NCBI GenBank assembly: GCA_910583945.1
Contig: CAJTYF010000015.1
Coordinates: 1-31,575, forward strand
Source: an uncultured Bacilli bacterium
Lineage (GTDB): Bacteria; Bacillota_I; Bacilli_A; RF39; UBA660
DNA length: 31,575 nt
Reading direction: 5' to 3'
Below are positions 15,110-21,605 of this stretch, in pieces (the stretch's first letter is position 1; each line of letters begins with the position of its first letter). The translations under genes and the position numbers were made by a program. Below the pieces are notes generated by a model. The model was not told the DNA's origin, made no database searches, and saw nothing but the letters and a program-made list of their open reading frames with translations.

Positions 15110-15817
15110 TCACTTCCTAAATAGATTTTTATAACTTTTATATAAATCAATATTTTCTATAGAATAGACGTCTAATTTATTATTTCCACCTTTTACACAT
15201 TTAATCAGAACAATCTGAGCCTTCTCTTTGCCTTTAGAAAATATAAAACATATTTTTTTAGCCCGAATTTTATACTTTTCACAATAAAATAAAATTTCTT
15301 CTAAACGTTCTGGTAAATGAACCAAATAAAATTCACCTTGGTCTTTTAAAGCATATTGTGAAATTTTAAATAAGTCCTCTAAACATAAAGAAATCTCATG
15401 TCTCGCAAGCGCTTTACTCTCATTTTGATTAATGAATGACCGTTCATTAAATTTAAAATATGGCGGATTAGCGAAAACAACATCAAAAGTATTACTAGGA
15501 AAATAAGCCTTAATATTTTTAACATCATCCTGAATAAGTGTTATCTGTTCCAACTTATGATTCAAGTCTAGACTTTCTTTCGCCAAATCATAAATTTTTT
15601 CCTGAATTTCAAAGCCTACAATACTATTTGAAAAATAATAAGATAAAATAAGCGGTATCGCCGCATTTCCCGTACAGAGATCTAATACCGTTTTAGAAGA
15701 ATGTTGAAGAGAAATAAATTCCGCTAATAAAATAGAATCTAATGAAAATTTAAAACTTTCTTGATTTTGAACAATTTTAAAACCTTCATAATCGTATAAA
15801 TCATTGATGACTTTCAT
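15110..15817 (-). CDS. trmN6: tRNA1(Val) adenine(37)-N6 methyltransferase (YabB family)
   Basis: A class I SAM-dependent methyltransferase of 235 residues with the amino-methyltransferase motif FANPPYF (NPPY), the SAM-binding loop VLDLCTGNAAIPLIL and the acidic IVGFEIQEKIYD. YabB/YfiC-type enzymes methylate N6 of A37 in a valine tRNA; in Bacillota the role is assigned by homology. The start ATG overlaps the end of ricT by 17 bases, so translation is coupled, and the ricT-yabB order matches Bacillus. The C-terminus ends in a lysine-rich stretch. The usual yazA and rsmI genes after yabB are not here; pth follows instead after 6 bases. Confidence 0.88.
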   Translation of the reverse strand: MKVINDLYDYEGFKIVQNQESFKFSLDSILLAEFISLQHSSKTVLDLCTGNAAIPLILSYYFSNSIVGFEIQEKIYDLAKESLDLNHKLEQITLIQDDVKNIKAYFPSNTFDVVFANPPYFKFNERSFINQNESKALARHEISLCLEDLFKISQYALKDQGEFYLVHLPERLEEILFYCEKYKIRAKKICFIFSKGKEKAQIVLIKCVKGGNNKLDVYSIENIDLYKSYKNLFRK

Positions 15818-16589
15818 TATTCATATCCACTTCTTTTATTTCATTATCACAAAAAACTTTAATTTTACGATTTAAAACATCCACACTAATGACTTTTCCA
15901 TCAATTTTATCCATAATCACATGGTCTCCCACATTTGGTAAACCTTTACCACACTTTTGATATTCACTGTCTTCATAAGCTAAGCAACAAAGAAGTCTCC
16001 CACAAGAGCCATTAATTTTAGAAGGATTCAACGCTAAATTTTGATTTTTGGCCATATTCATTGAAACCGATTCTAAAGTTTTTAAAAAAGAGGAACAACA
16101 TAATTCTCTCCCACATTGTCCAATACCGCCAACACTAGATGCTTTATCTCTTGCTCCAATTTGACGTAATTCAATGCGAGTTTTATAAAGAGAGGCTAAT
16201 TTTCGTGTTAATTCTCTAAAATCAACCCTTTCATCCGCTGTAAAATTAAATAAAAGTTGCTTACGATCAAAGGTAAAACTTGAAGATAAAAATCGCATGT
16301 CTAATTGAAGGTCATTAGCAATTTTTTGGGCATTTTTTAACGCCCCATCAGCATCTTTTAAATTGGTTAAATGTTGTTTATAATCTTCTTTTGTAGTCAA
16401 ACGTATAATCTTTTTTAAAGGGTCCTTATTCTCTGAATCGTAATCGGTTATTTTTCTTAATACTTTACCGTATTGCAAACCTTTCTCCGTCTCAACAATA
16501 ACACAGACATTCTTATTGAGTTTTAAATTTTGACCATCAAAATAATATTCTTTTCCACTTTCTCCAAATTTAACCCCATAAATAGCCAC
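15801..16589 (-). CDS. ricT: RicT/YaaT, PSP1-domain iron-sulfur protein
   Basis: RicT (YaaT) with RicA and RicF forms the Y-complex that directs RNase Y processing of polycistronic mRNAs and affects phosphorelay activity, competence and sporulation in B. subtilis. The PSP1 domain is clear: ESGKEYYFDGQNL, then RQIGARDKASSVGGIGQCG, RELCCSSFLKTL, GSCGRLLCCLAYED, with the cysteine pairs that hold the iron-sulfur clusters. The start is GTG at 16589, which overlaps the holB stop as TAGTG and is seven bases after GGAGG; a longer reading from 16595 is less likely. It lies between holB and yabB, as in Bacillus. Presence beside a comK-like gene in the region is of interest. Confidence 0.93.
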   Translation of the reverse strand: MAIYGVKFGESGKEYYFDGQNLKLNKNVCVIVETEKGLQYGKVLRKITDYDSENKDPLKKIIRLTTKEDYKQHLTNLKDADGALKNAQKIANDLQLDMRFLSSSFTFDRKQLLFNFTADERVDFRELTRKLASLYKTRIELRQIGARDKASSVGGIGQCGRELCCSSFLKTLESVSMNMAKNQNLALNPSKINGSCGRLLCCLAYEDSEYQKCGKGLPNVGDHVIMDKIDGKVISVDVLNRKIKVFCDNEIKEVDMNNESHQ

Positions 16590-17413
16590 TAGCACGCCTC
16601 CATTCTTAAAACAAAATCATCCAGTAATAAATTCATATTTACATTATAATTTAACTTCCCAATAATTTCAGTAATTAATTGTATTTTTCTTAAAATTTCA
16701 CTGATTTCTTTCTCTTTAAGTTTTTCTAAACCGTCTGGTAACACTTCACGATTCAATACTTTTAAAAATAAGGATAATAGAACTTTAAAAAAAACAAGAA
16801 AATCTTCTTTTTCTAATTTTTCATCTAATAAATCTTGATTATAAAGAATACTTTTCTTTTTTTCAAATTCAATCCGTTTTAAATATTGAATCGCTAAATC
16901 ATAAAGTCTTGGACTCAATTCATTTTCGCCTTCTATATAATTAGCTTTAATAACCTCACAACGACTTTTAATGGTATTAATCACATTTTCTCTATTATTG
17001 GTAATTAAAAACCCTATAATATTTTTTTCTGGTTCTTCAATAAATTTAAGCATAGTATTCGCACTGGATGCATTAAACTTTTCAGCCTCATTAATAACAT
17101 ACACATTATATTTTGAAAAATAAGGTTGACTTGAAAAAATGTTTTTAAGCTCTTCCATTTGTTCTTTTCTTATAGTTTGACCGTCTGGAGAGATAATTTT
17201 TAGTGAAGGTAAGGAATCATGAGTAATTAAATGGCATAAATTACATTTTGAGCACTCTTCAACATAATTCTGTTCACAATTAATAATTTTAATAAGTTCA
17301 ATCAAATCCTTTAAAGTTTGACATTTATCGTTTGTTTCCACCAAAAAGACATGAGACATTTTATTCTCATAATATTTTCTTACAATGGAACGTATATTAT
17401 CGTTTTTTATCAA
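16589..17413 (-). CDS. holB: DNA polymerase III subunit delta'
   Basis: HolB is the delta' subunit of the clamp loader that opens the DnaN ring. The N-terminal AAA+-like domain lacks a Walker A motif, which is normal for delta', but carries the four-cysteine zinc module in the usual place (NCEQNYVEECSKCNLC), ISPDGQTIRKEQMEELKNIF, YNVYVINEAEKFNASSANTM with the pseudo-Walker B, and FIEEPEKN ... IKSRCEV (SRC motif). The C-terminal collar domain is low in conservation. Length is about 275 residues. The start appears to be TTG at 17413 after GGTGGGTGG. It sits between bofA and ricT with a TAGTG overlap to ricT. Confidence 0.93.
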   Translation of the reverse strand: MIKNDNIRSIVRKYYENKMSHVFLVETNDKCQTLKDLIELIKIINCEQNYVEECSKCNLCHLITHDSLPSLKIISPDGQTIRKEQMEELKNIFSSQPYFSKYNVYVINEAEKFNASSANTMLKFIEEPEKNIIGFLITNNRENVINTIKSRCEVIKANYIEGENELSPRLYDLAIQYLKRIEFEKKKSILYNQDLLDEKLEKEDFLVFFKVLLSLFLKVLNREVLPDGLEKLKEKEISEILRKIQLITEIIGKLNYNVNMNLLLDDFVLRMEAC

Positions 17414-17432
17414 AATACCACCCACCAAAAAA

Positions 17433-17621
17433 TCATTTGGTCATAAAAAATAAAGTAATTAAAGAAACCAATCCCGGAACACCTAAACAAGTCACAGTTC
17501 CTAAAGTAAAAACATTAATAGGTATCACTACATTTAAAGAATTAATGCATATATTCAAACCATATAACAATAAAAATGAAAAAATTACTTTTTTAACTAA
17601 TGAAATAAATTTCTTTATCAT
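17433..17621 (-). CDS. bofA: BofA-family pro-sigma-K processing inhibitor
   Basis: The 62-residue integral membrane protein has an N-terminal Lys-rich start, a membrane helix (VIFSFLLLYGLNICINS) and the conserved BofA C-terminus VIPINVFTLGTVTCLGVPGL followed by a second hydrophobic segment. In Bacillus BofA with SpoIVFA holds the SpoIVFB protease inactive in the outer forespore membrane until a forespore signal arrives. BofA occurs largely in spore formers. It lies directly after recR as in B. subtilis (recR-yaaL-bofA; no yaaL here). The ATG at 17621 has AAAGGTG seven bases upstream; an upstream GTG at 17630 is less likely. It is shorter than Bacillus BofA (87), lacking part of the first hydrophobic stretch. 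Confidence 0.88.
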   Translation of the reverse strand: MIKKFISLVKKVIFSFLLLYGLNICINSLNVVIPINVFTLGTVTCLGVPGLVSLITLFFMTK

Positions 17622-17665
17622 CCTAATCACCTTTATTAATGTATATGGACAAACTAGAAAAATTA

Positions 17666-18268
17666 TTATTCTGAAATGCGCTTACGGTCATCAAGTGCCT
17701 TATCTAAAGTAATCACATCCATATAATCAATATCCGCTCCCATAGGAATTCCATAAGATAATCGAGAAATCAAAACTGCTTTATCTTCAAAAATTTTCTT
17801 AATAAATAAAGTAGTCGTTTCCCCCTCAATACTTGATTTCAAAGCTAAGATTAACTCTGGATTGTCTAAAGCCTCGACTCTTTCAATTAAACGACTCAAA
17901 TTAATATCTTCATAACTAATACCTTCTGTTGGAGAAATAAGTCCGTTTAGAACATGATAGACCCCTTTAAAATTTCCTGCTTTTTCAAAAGCAAAAACGC
18001 TTTTATAATCTTCTAGAACACAAATAATATTTCTATTGCGACCTTCATCACTACAAATAGGACAAATTTCTTGATCGGTTAAATGTCCACAAATTTTACA
18101 GGGATGAAGATGTTCCTTAGCTTGAACCAACGCTTCGCTAAACTCCAAAACTTGTTCTGTTGCAAAATCTAGGGTAGCTAAAGCTAAACGCTCAGCATTT
18201 TTTTCTCCAATTCCTGGCAATTTTTTATAATATTCAAGAACGGTTTCTAATTTCTTAGGATAGATCAT
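17666..18268 (-). CDS. recR: Recombination mediator RecR
   Basis: RecR works with RecO and RecF to load RecA on SSB-covered gaps. The 200-residue sequence has the N-terminal helix-hairpin-helix KLPGIGEKNAERLAL, the C4 zinc finger CKICGHLTDQEICPIC, the Toprim domain (ICVLEDYKSVFAFEKAG, LILALKSSIEGETTTLFI) and the C-terminal ATP-binding-like region LSYGIPMGADIDYMDVITL. The full length is typical. It is two bases after ebfC, the classical dnaX-ebfC-recR arrangement, with a weak ribosome binding site (GGCGGATT), which suggests coupling to the upstream gene. recF lies about 8 kb away on the same strand. Confidence 0.98.
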   Translation of the reverse strand: MIYPKKLETVLEYYKKLPGIGEKNAERLALATLDFATEQVLEFSEALVQAKEHLHPCKICGHLTDQEICPICSDEGRNRNIICVLEDYKSVFAFEKAGNFKGVYHVLNGLISPTEGISYEDINLSRLIERVEALDNPELILALKSSIEGETTTLFIKKIFEDKAVLISRLSYGIPMGADIDYMDVITLDKALDDRKRISE

Positions 18269-18269
18269 T

Positions 18270-18566
18270 TTAGAATAATCCGCCTAACCCAGAACCAAGA
18301 GACCCTAGCTTTTCCTCAATTTCTTTGTCAACTTTACTTATAGCATCTTTTGAAGCTAAAACAATCATATCTTCTAAGATTTCTAAATCTTCAGAAGTAA
18401 GATTTTTATTTAATATTTTTATTGAAAGCATTTCTTTTTTTCCATTAAAAACAACCTCAACCATTTCTGATTTTCCTGTAAAAGTCATTTTATCAATTTC
18501 TTCTTTTTTCTTTTGTAAATCTCTTTGCATTTTTTGGGCTTGAGCCATTATATTTTGCATATTCAT
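18270..18566 (-). CDS. ebfC: YbaB/EbfC nucleoid-associated protein
   Basis: The YaaK/YbaB family is a small dimeric DNA-binding protein of the nucleoid. The 98-residue sequence begins MNMQNIMAQAQKMQ, with an N-terminal coiled-coil (KKKEEIDKMTFTGKSEMVEV), followed by the family core VVFNGKKEMLSIKI and EDLEILEDMIVLASKDAISK, and ends in a glycine-rich tail (LGSLGSGLGGLF). The arrangement between dnaX (24 bases upstream) and recR (1 base) is the standard one. The ATG at 18566 follows AGAGGAAAA; a second ATG two codons later is also possible. Confidence 0.96.
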   Translation of the reverse strand: MNMQNIMAQAQKMQRDLQKKKEEIDKMTFTGKSEMVEVVFNGKKEMLSIKILNKNLTSEDLEILEDMIVLASKDAISKVDKEIEEKLGSLGSGLGGLF

Positions 18567-18590
18567 ATTATTTTCCTCTTTTCTTTCAAC

Positions 18591-20276
18591 TTATTGAACT
18601 TCTAGTTTTTCTTCATCAAAAACGGAAAAAACTTCTTCTAAATCCTGATCCTCTACTTCTGAAGTTAATTTTTCTTCGTGCAATTCCTGTTGATAAGTCG
18701 GCTCTTCGATTAATTCATAAGGCTGATTTTCGCGCATTCTTTTTACGTACTCTTTTTTTAATTCATCCCATTCTTCTTTTGAACAAGCCATGAACTTAAT
18801 CGATTCTTTTTCCATTTTTTGGTATTCAGATTCTATTTTTTCAAGTTCTCTATTAAATAATTCTACCATAGAAGTTTGCAAGTGCGTAACAATATTTATA
18901 TTTTTTGAAGCTAAAACCACTTCTGTATCCATTATAGCTGCTTTTATTTCATGAGTCGATCCGATTTTTTCATTAAAAGATCGCCAATTATTTTTAAAAG
19001 ATGTCAATAACTTCTTATCCGCCTCAGCAAAACAATTATTGATTCGAACTTCTTTTAATTTTTTTAAATAATCTAAGTCAACTTCATGTTCAGAAGAATT
19101 TTCTTCTATTGCTTTTTCATTAACTTTATCTATCTTTTGAGCGTTATCTTCTAAAGTTGAAACCACTTTTGCTTCTGTAACAACATCTTTTATTTTTTCT
19201 TCTTGTTCTATTGGCGTAAAAATTTCTTCTTGTTTAAATTCAACAGTACCAGAACAAGTCATAGACTTAGCAAAAACCAAGAAAATTAACAAAAAAGGGT
19301 CAATGGTAATGTTTATTTGATTAATCAAAGCATTTAACTCAAAAATAACATTTTTCAACCTTAAAAAATCTTCTTTATTTCCTTTTTCATTTAAATCAAT
19401 CGCTTGTAAAAAAAGTTGATCAATCATTTTTTTCAAAAAAAACTTATAATCAATGGAAGAGTTTTTCAACTCATCAAACGCATCCTTTAATGAAGAATAT
19501 TTATCCTCTAAAAAATAAGAAATAATATTTTTTATTTGTACAAAGGATACTGAACCGTAATTGGTTAAAACAACATTCAAATCAATCTCTTCATTACTTG
19601 TTGATAACTGATTTAAAATACTCAAAGCATCTCGACAACCACCCTCTGACAAATAAGCAATTTCTTCAATAGCTTCATCGTTGATAGAAATATTTTCTTT
19701 AGAAGCTACCCACTTTAAATGAGAAGTCAAATCTTCAAAACTAATTTTTTTAAAATCATACCTTTGACAACGAGACAAAATAGTAATAGGTACACTTTCA
19801 ATATTAGTGGTAGCTAATATGAATACAACATGGCTTGGTGGTTCTTCTAAAGTTAAAAGCAAGGCATTAAAGGCACTTTTTGAAAGCATATGTACTTCAT
19901 CGATAATATAAACTTTATATTTGCTAAAAGAAGGAGCTACTTTAACATTGTTAATAAGTTCTCTGACTTCATCTACTCCATTATTAGAGGCTGCATCGAT
20001 TTCTATAATATCAGCACTATTGCTAGCATTCAGACAGCTATAACACTTTCCACAAGGAATACCCGATTCAGGATTTTCACAATTTATAGTTCGTGCAAAA
20101 ATCTTTGCTGTACTCGTCTTTCCTGTTCCTCTAGGGCCAGTAAAAATATAGGCATGAGAAATTTTATTATTAATAACAGCATTTTTCAGCATTTTAATAG
20201 AATATTTTTGTCCAATCACTTCGTCAAAAGAAAAAGGTCGATATTTTCTATAAAGTACTTTATAATCGTTTTCCAT
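18591..20276 (-). CDS. dnaX: DNA polymerase III subunits gamma and tau
   Basis: DnaX is the ATPase of the clamp loader. The sequence has a Walker A motif GPRGTGKTS (residues 47-55), the zinc module CENPESGIPCGKCYSC, the DEVHMLS Walker B, and the sensor ILATTNIESVPITILSRCQR with the arginine finger. After about residue 360 there is a low-complexity Glu/Lys-rich linker and then a tau-like C-terminal region (LTSFKNNWRSF onward) for contact with the polymerase and helicase. Length 561 is close to Bacillus DnaX (563), so the full tau form is made; I found no obvious slippery heptamer for a short gamma form. The ATG follows GAGGG. Confidence 0.97.
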   Translation of the reverse strand: MENDYKVLYRKYRPFSFDEVIGQKYSIKMLKNAVINNKISHAYIFTGPRGTGKTSTAKIFARTINCENPESGIPCGKCYSCLNASNSADIIEIDAASNNGVDEVRELINNVKVAPSFSKYKVYIIDEVHMLSKSAFNALLLTLEEPPSHVVFILATTNIESVPITILSRCQRYDFKKISFEDLTSHLKWVASKENISINDEAIEEIAYLSEGGCRDALSILNQLSTSNEEIDLNVVLTNYGSVSFVQIKNIISYFLEDKYSSLKDAFDELKNSSIDYKFFLKKMIDQLFLQAIDLNEKGNKEDFLRLKNVIFELNALINQINITIDPFLLIFLVFAKSMTCSGTVEFKQEEIFTPIEQEEKIKDVVTEAKVVSTLEDNAQKIDKVNEKAIEENSSEHEVDLDYLKKLKEVRINNCFAEADKKLLTSFKNNWRSFNEKIGSTHEIKAAIMDTEVVLASKNINIVTHLQTSMVELFNRELEKIESEYQKMEKESIKFMACSKEEWDELKKEYVKRMRENQPYELIEEPTYQQELHEEKLTSEVEDQDLEEVFSVFDEEKLEVQ

Positions 20277-20322
20277 AAGCTAACCCTCACTAAATTGTAT
20301 TATAGCATAAAAAAAACAATTC

Positions 20323-20742
20323 TTATCTCATATTTTTAAAAAAATCAGACAACAATTGTTGATAACTATCATTATAATCTTTCAAATCAATTTTTTCAAA
20401 AGACGTACCAGTGAAATCATGTTTATAATCCAATTTATCAAGCAAATAATAAACGGTTTTAATTCGACTCTGCTTAATAACTTCTTCGCACATGGCACAG
20501 GGTTTTAAAGTAACGTAAAGAATACAATCATTTAAATTCCAACGTTTCAATTTTTTAGTAGCTTCTTTTATCGCTAAAATTTCAGCATGAGCCATACTAT
20601 CATTATTCTTTTCTTTCAAATTGTATTTTTTAGAGATTATCTTATTATTACAAATTATAATTGCTGAAACTGGAATTTCCCCTTTACTTGATGCTTTCTT
20701 TGCCAATTTTAATAATGAATCTATAATTTCTACATTGTTCAT
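20323..20742 (-). CDS. tadA: tRNA-specific adenosine deaminase TadA
   Basis: TadA converts A34 to inosine in the anticodon of tRNA-Arg(ACG). The zinc-dependent deaminase motifs are clear: HAEILAIKEA (His ligand and catalytic Glu) and TLKPCAMCEEVI (two Cys ligands), plus KKLKRWNLNDCILYVT. The reading frame can be extended to an ATG at 20769, but that would run into the SRP RNA gene. The ATG at 20742 has AGGTGA directly upstream and is the right start, giving 139 residues. It is directly preceded by the SRP RNA terminator, so its promoter may be read through from that gene. Its position next to the SRP RNA and dnaX matches B. subtilis. Confidence 0.96.
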   Translation of the reverse strand: MNNVEIIDSLLKLAKKASSKGEIPVSAIIICNNKIISKKYNLKEKNNDSMAHAEILAIKEATKKLKRWNLNDCILYVTLKPCAMCEEVIKQSRIKTVYYLLDKLDYKHDFTGTSFEKIDLKDYNDSYQQLLSDFFKNMR

Positions 20743-20754
20743 AAAATCACCTAT

Positions 20755-20832
20755 AAAAAAAGTGCACACGAACAGAGACTGATGTGGCTGCTATCTTCCG
20801 ATTCTGACCAGTTTACAATATATTCGTTGCAC
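20755..20832 (-). ncRNA. ffs: SRP RNA (4.5S-like), short form, with terminator
   Basis: The minus strand from 20832 to 20762 gives a 71-base RNA. It carries the conserved SRP core: TAAACTGGTCAG, then a stem capped by the GGAA tetraloop (TCGGAAGA), then AGCAGCC, the same order as in E. coli 4.5S RNA. The ends GTGCA and TGCAC pair, and seven Ts (20755-20761) follow. It binds Ffh (SRP54) to target membrane proteins. It is a compact, Alu-less form, shorter than the scRNA of B. subtilis. Its place beside tadA and dnaX matches the Bacillus scr locus. Confidence 0.93.
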
Positions 20833-20838
20833 AAATAA

Positions 20839-20867
20839 ATAATATCAATCATTCAATAAAATTGCAA
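20839..20867 (-). promoter_or_regulatory. Promoter of the SRP RNA gene
   Basis: TTGCAA (20862-20867) and TATTAT (20839-20844) lie 17 bases apart on the minus strand. The first base of the RNA (20832) is 7 bases beyond the -10 box. A parS site begins 15 bases upstream of the -35 box. Confidence 0.75.
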
Positions 20868-20881
20868 TACATTTTTCCAAA

Positions 20882-20897
20882 TGTTTCACGTGAAACA
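20882..20897. other. parS: parS site 1
   Basis: A perfect 16-bp match TGTTTCACGTGAAACA to the parS sequence bound by ParB/Spo0J in Bacillota. ParB spreads from it as a CTP-dependent clamp and loads SMC to organise the origin. The site lies just upstream of the SRP RNA promoter. Confidence 0.95.
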
Positions 20898-21042
20898 TAT
20901 TTTTGATTGTAAATACAACTTTAAAATTAATATTAAAAGTGGCTATCATTTTTCCGTTTTATTTTTAACCTATACTAACAAACCCTTATTTCATCGCAAT
21001 ATCTTCAAAATTTAAATCATTTTTTATCAAATTTTCATTTAA

Positions 21043-21058
21043 TGTTTCACGTGGAACA
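21043..21058. other. parS: parS site 2
   Basis: TGTTTCACGTGGAACA; read on the other strand it is TGTTCCACGTGAAACA, which meets the Bacillus consensus TGTTNCACGTGAAACA. It is 161 bases from site 1 and 534 from site 3. Confidence 0.92.
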
Positions 21059-21309
21059 TTAATTTTCTAATTCAATAACTGTTTCACAAAATATAACTTC
21101 CCTTAATCAAATAAGATTAAGTTAACTTCCTATATATTTGTAAAAAATGTAGTGCTAAAGGACAATAGGCTCGAAAATTCATGATAAGCGGATATTATCT
21201 TTTTCAATTAAACATTACCCGACACAAATAAATTGTTTTAACATAATTTAGTTAAAATAATTTTTAAATCTTTTTATCACCAGAATAGAAAAATCTTAAT
21301 AAGCACTCA

Positions 21310-21328
21310 ATAAGTATTGAATACTTAT
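21310..21328. repeat. 19-base palindrome in the parS segment
   Basis: ATAAGTATTGAATACTTAT has 9-bp perfect arms around a central G. No T run follows on either strand in terminator fashion. A protein binding site is possible. Confidence 0.55.
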
Positions 21329-21576
21329 AGAATTTAATATTTCTTCAAATAAGAAAATGCTTATATCATTTAATATAAGATAATGAGATATATTATATAA
21401 TAAATTAAATAAATGATTTATCTAGGCTAAGAAAAATTTTTTTAAATAATAAGCATTGTAAGACCAAACACTTTTATTATAAATAAGTATAGCATCGAAT
21501 ACTCGTGCTACCAAAATCGAGGTTAATAATACTTCACTCGTATAAATTTATCGTTTCTTCCCCATATAAAAAACAA

Positions 21577-21592
21577 TGTTTCACGTGAAACA
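21577..21592. other. parS: parS site 3, forming a terminator-like hairpin after gyrA
   Basis: A perfect TGTTTCACGTGAAACA placed 14 bases after the gyrA stop. Here the palindrome is extended to 22 bp (21574-21595), and on the minus strand six Ts follow directly (21568-21573), giving a stem of 9 bp, a 4-base loop and a T tract, the shape of an intrinsic terminator for gyrA. Confidence 0.93.
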
Positions 21593-21605
21593 TTGCATTA
21601 TAAAT

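Larger units (their letters stand above)
20833..21605. other. Gene-poor intergenic segment between gyrA and the SRP RNA
   Basis: About 770 bases, very AT-rich, with no credible open frame or tRNA on either strand. It contains the SRP RNA promoter, three parS sites and a few palindromic hairpins (for example 21310-21328, and a bulged TAGCA/TGCTA hairpin near 21491-21512). The parS clustering suggests that the segment serves chromosome segregation. Confidence 0.8.

Noticed and set aside
20743..20769. Longer start for tadA at 20769
   Set aside because: It would overlap the SRP RNA and its terminator; the ATG at 20742 has a good ribosome binding site and the normal N-terminus.
21480..21560. tRNA gene in the gyrA-SRP RNA segment
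   Set aside because: The hairpins near 21491-21512 and the TCGA-like strings do not form a cloverleaf with a T-arm and acceptor stem.
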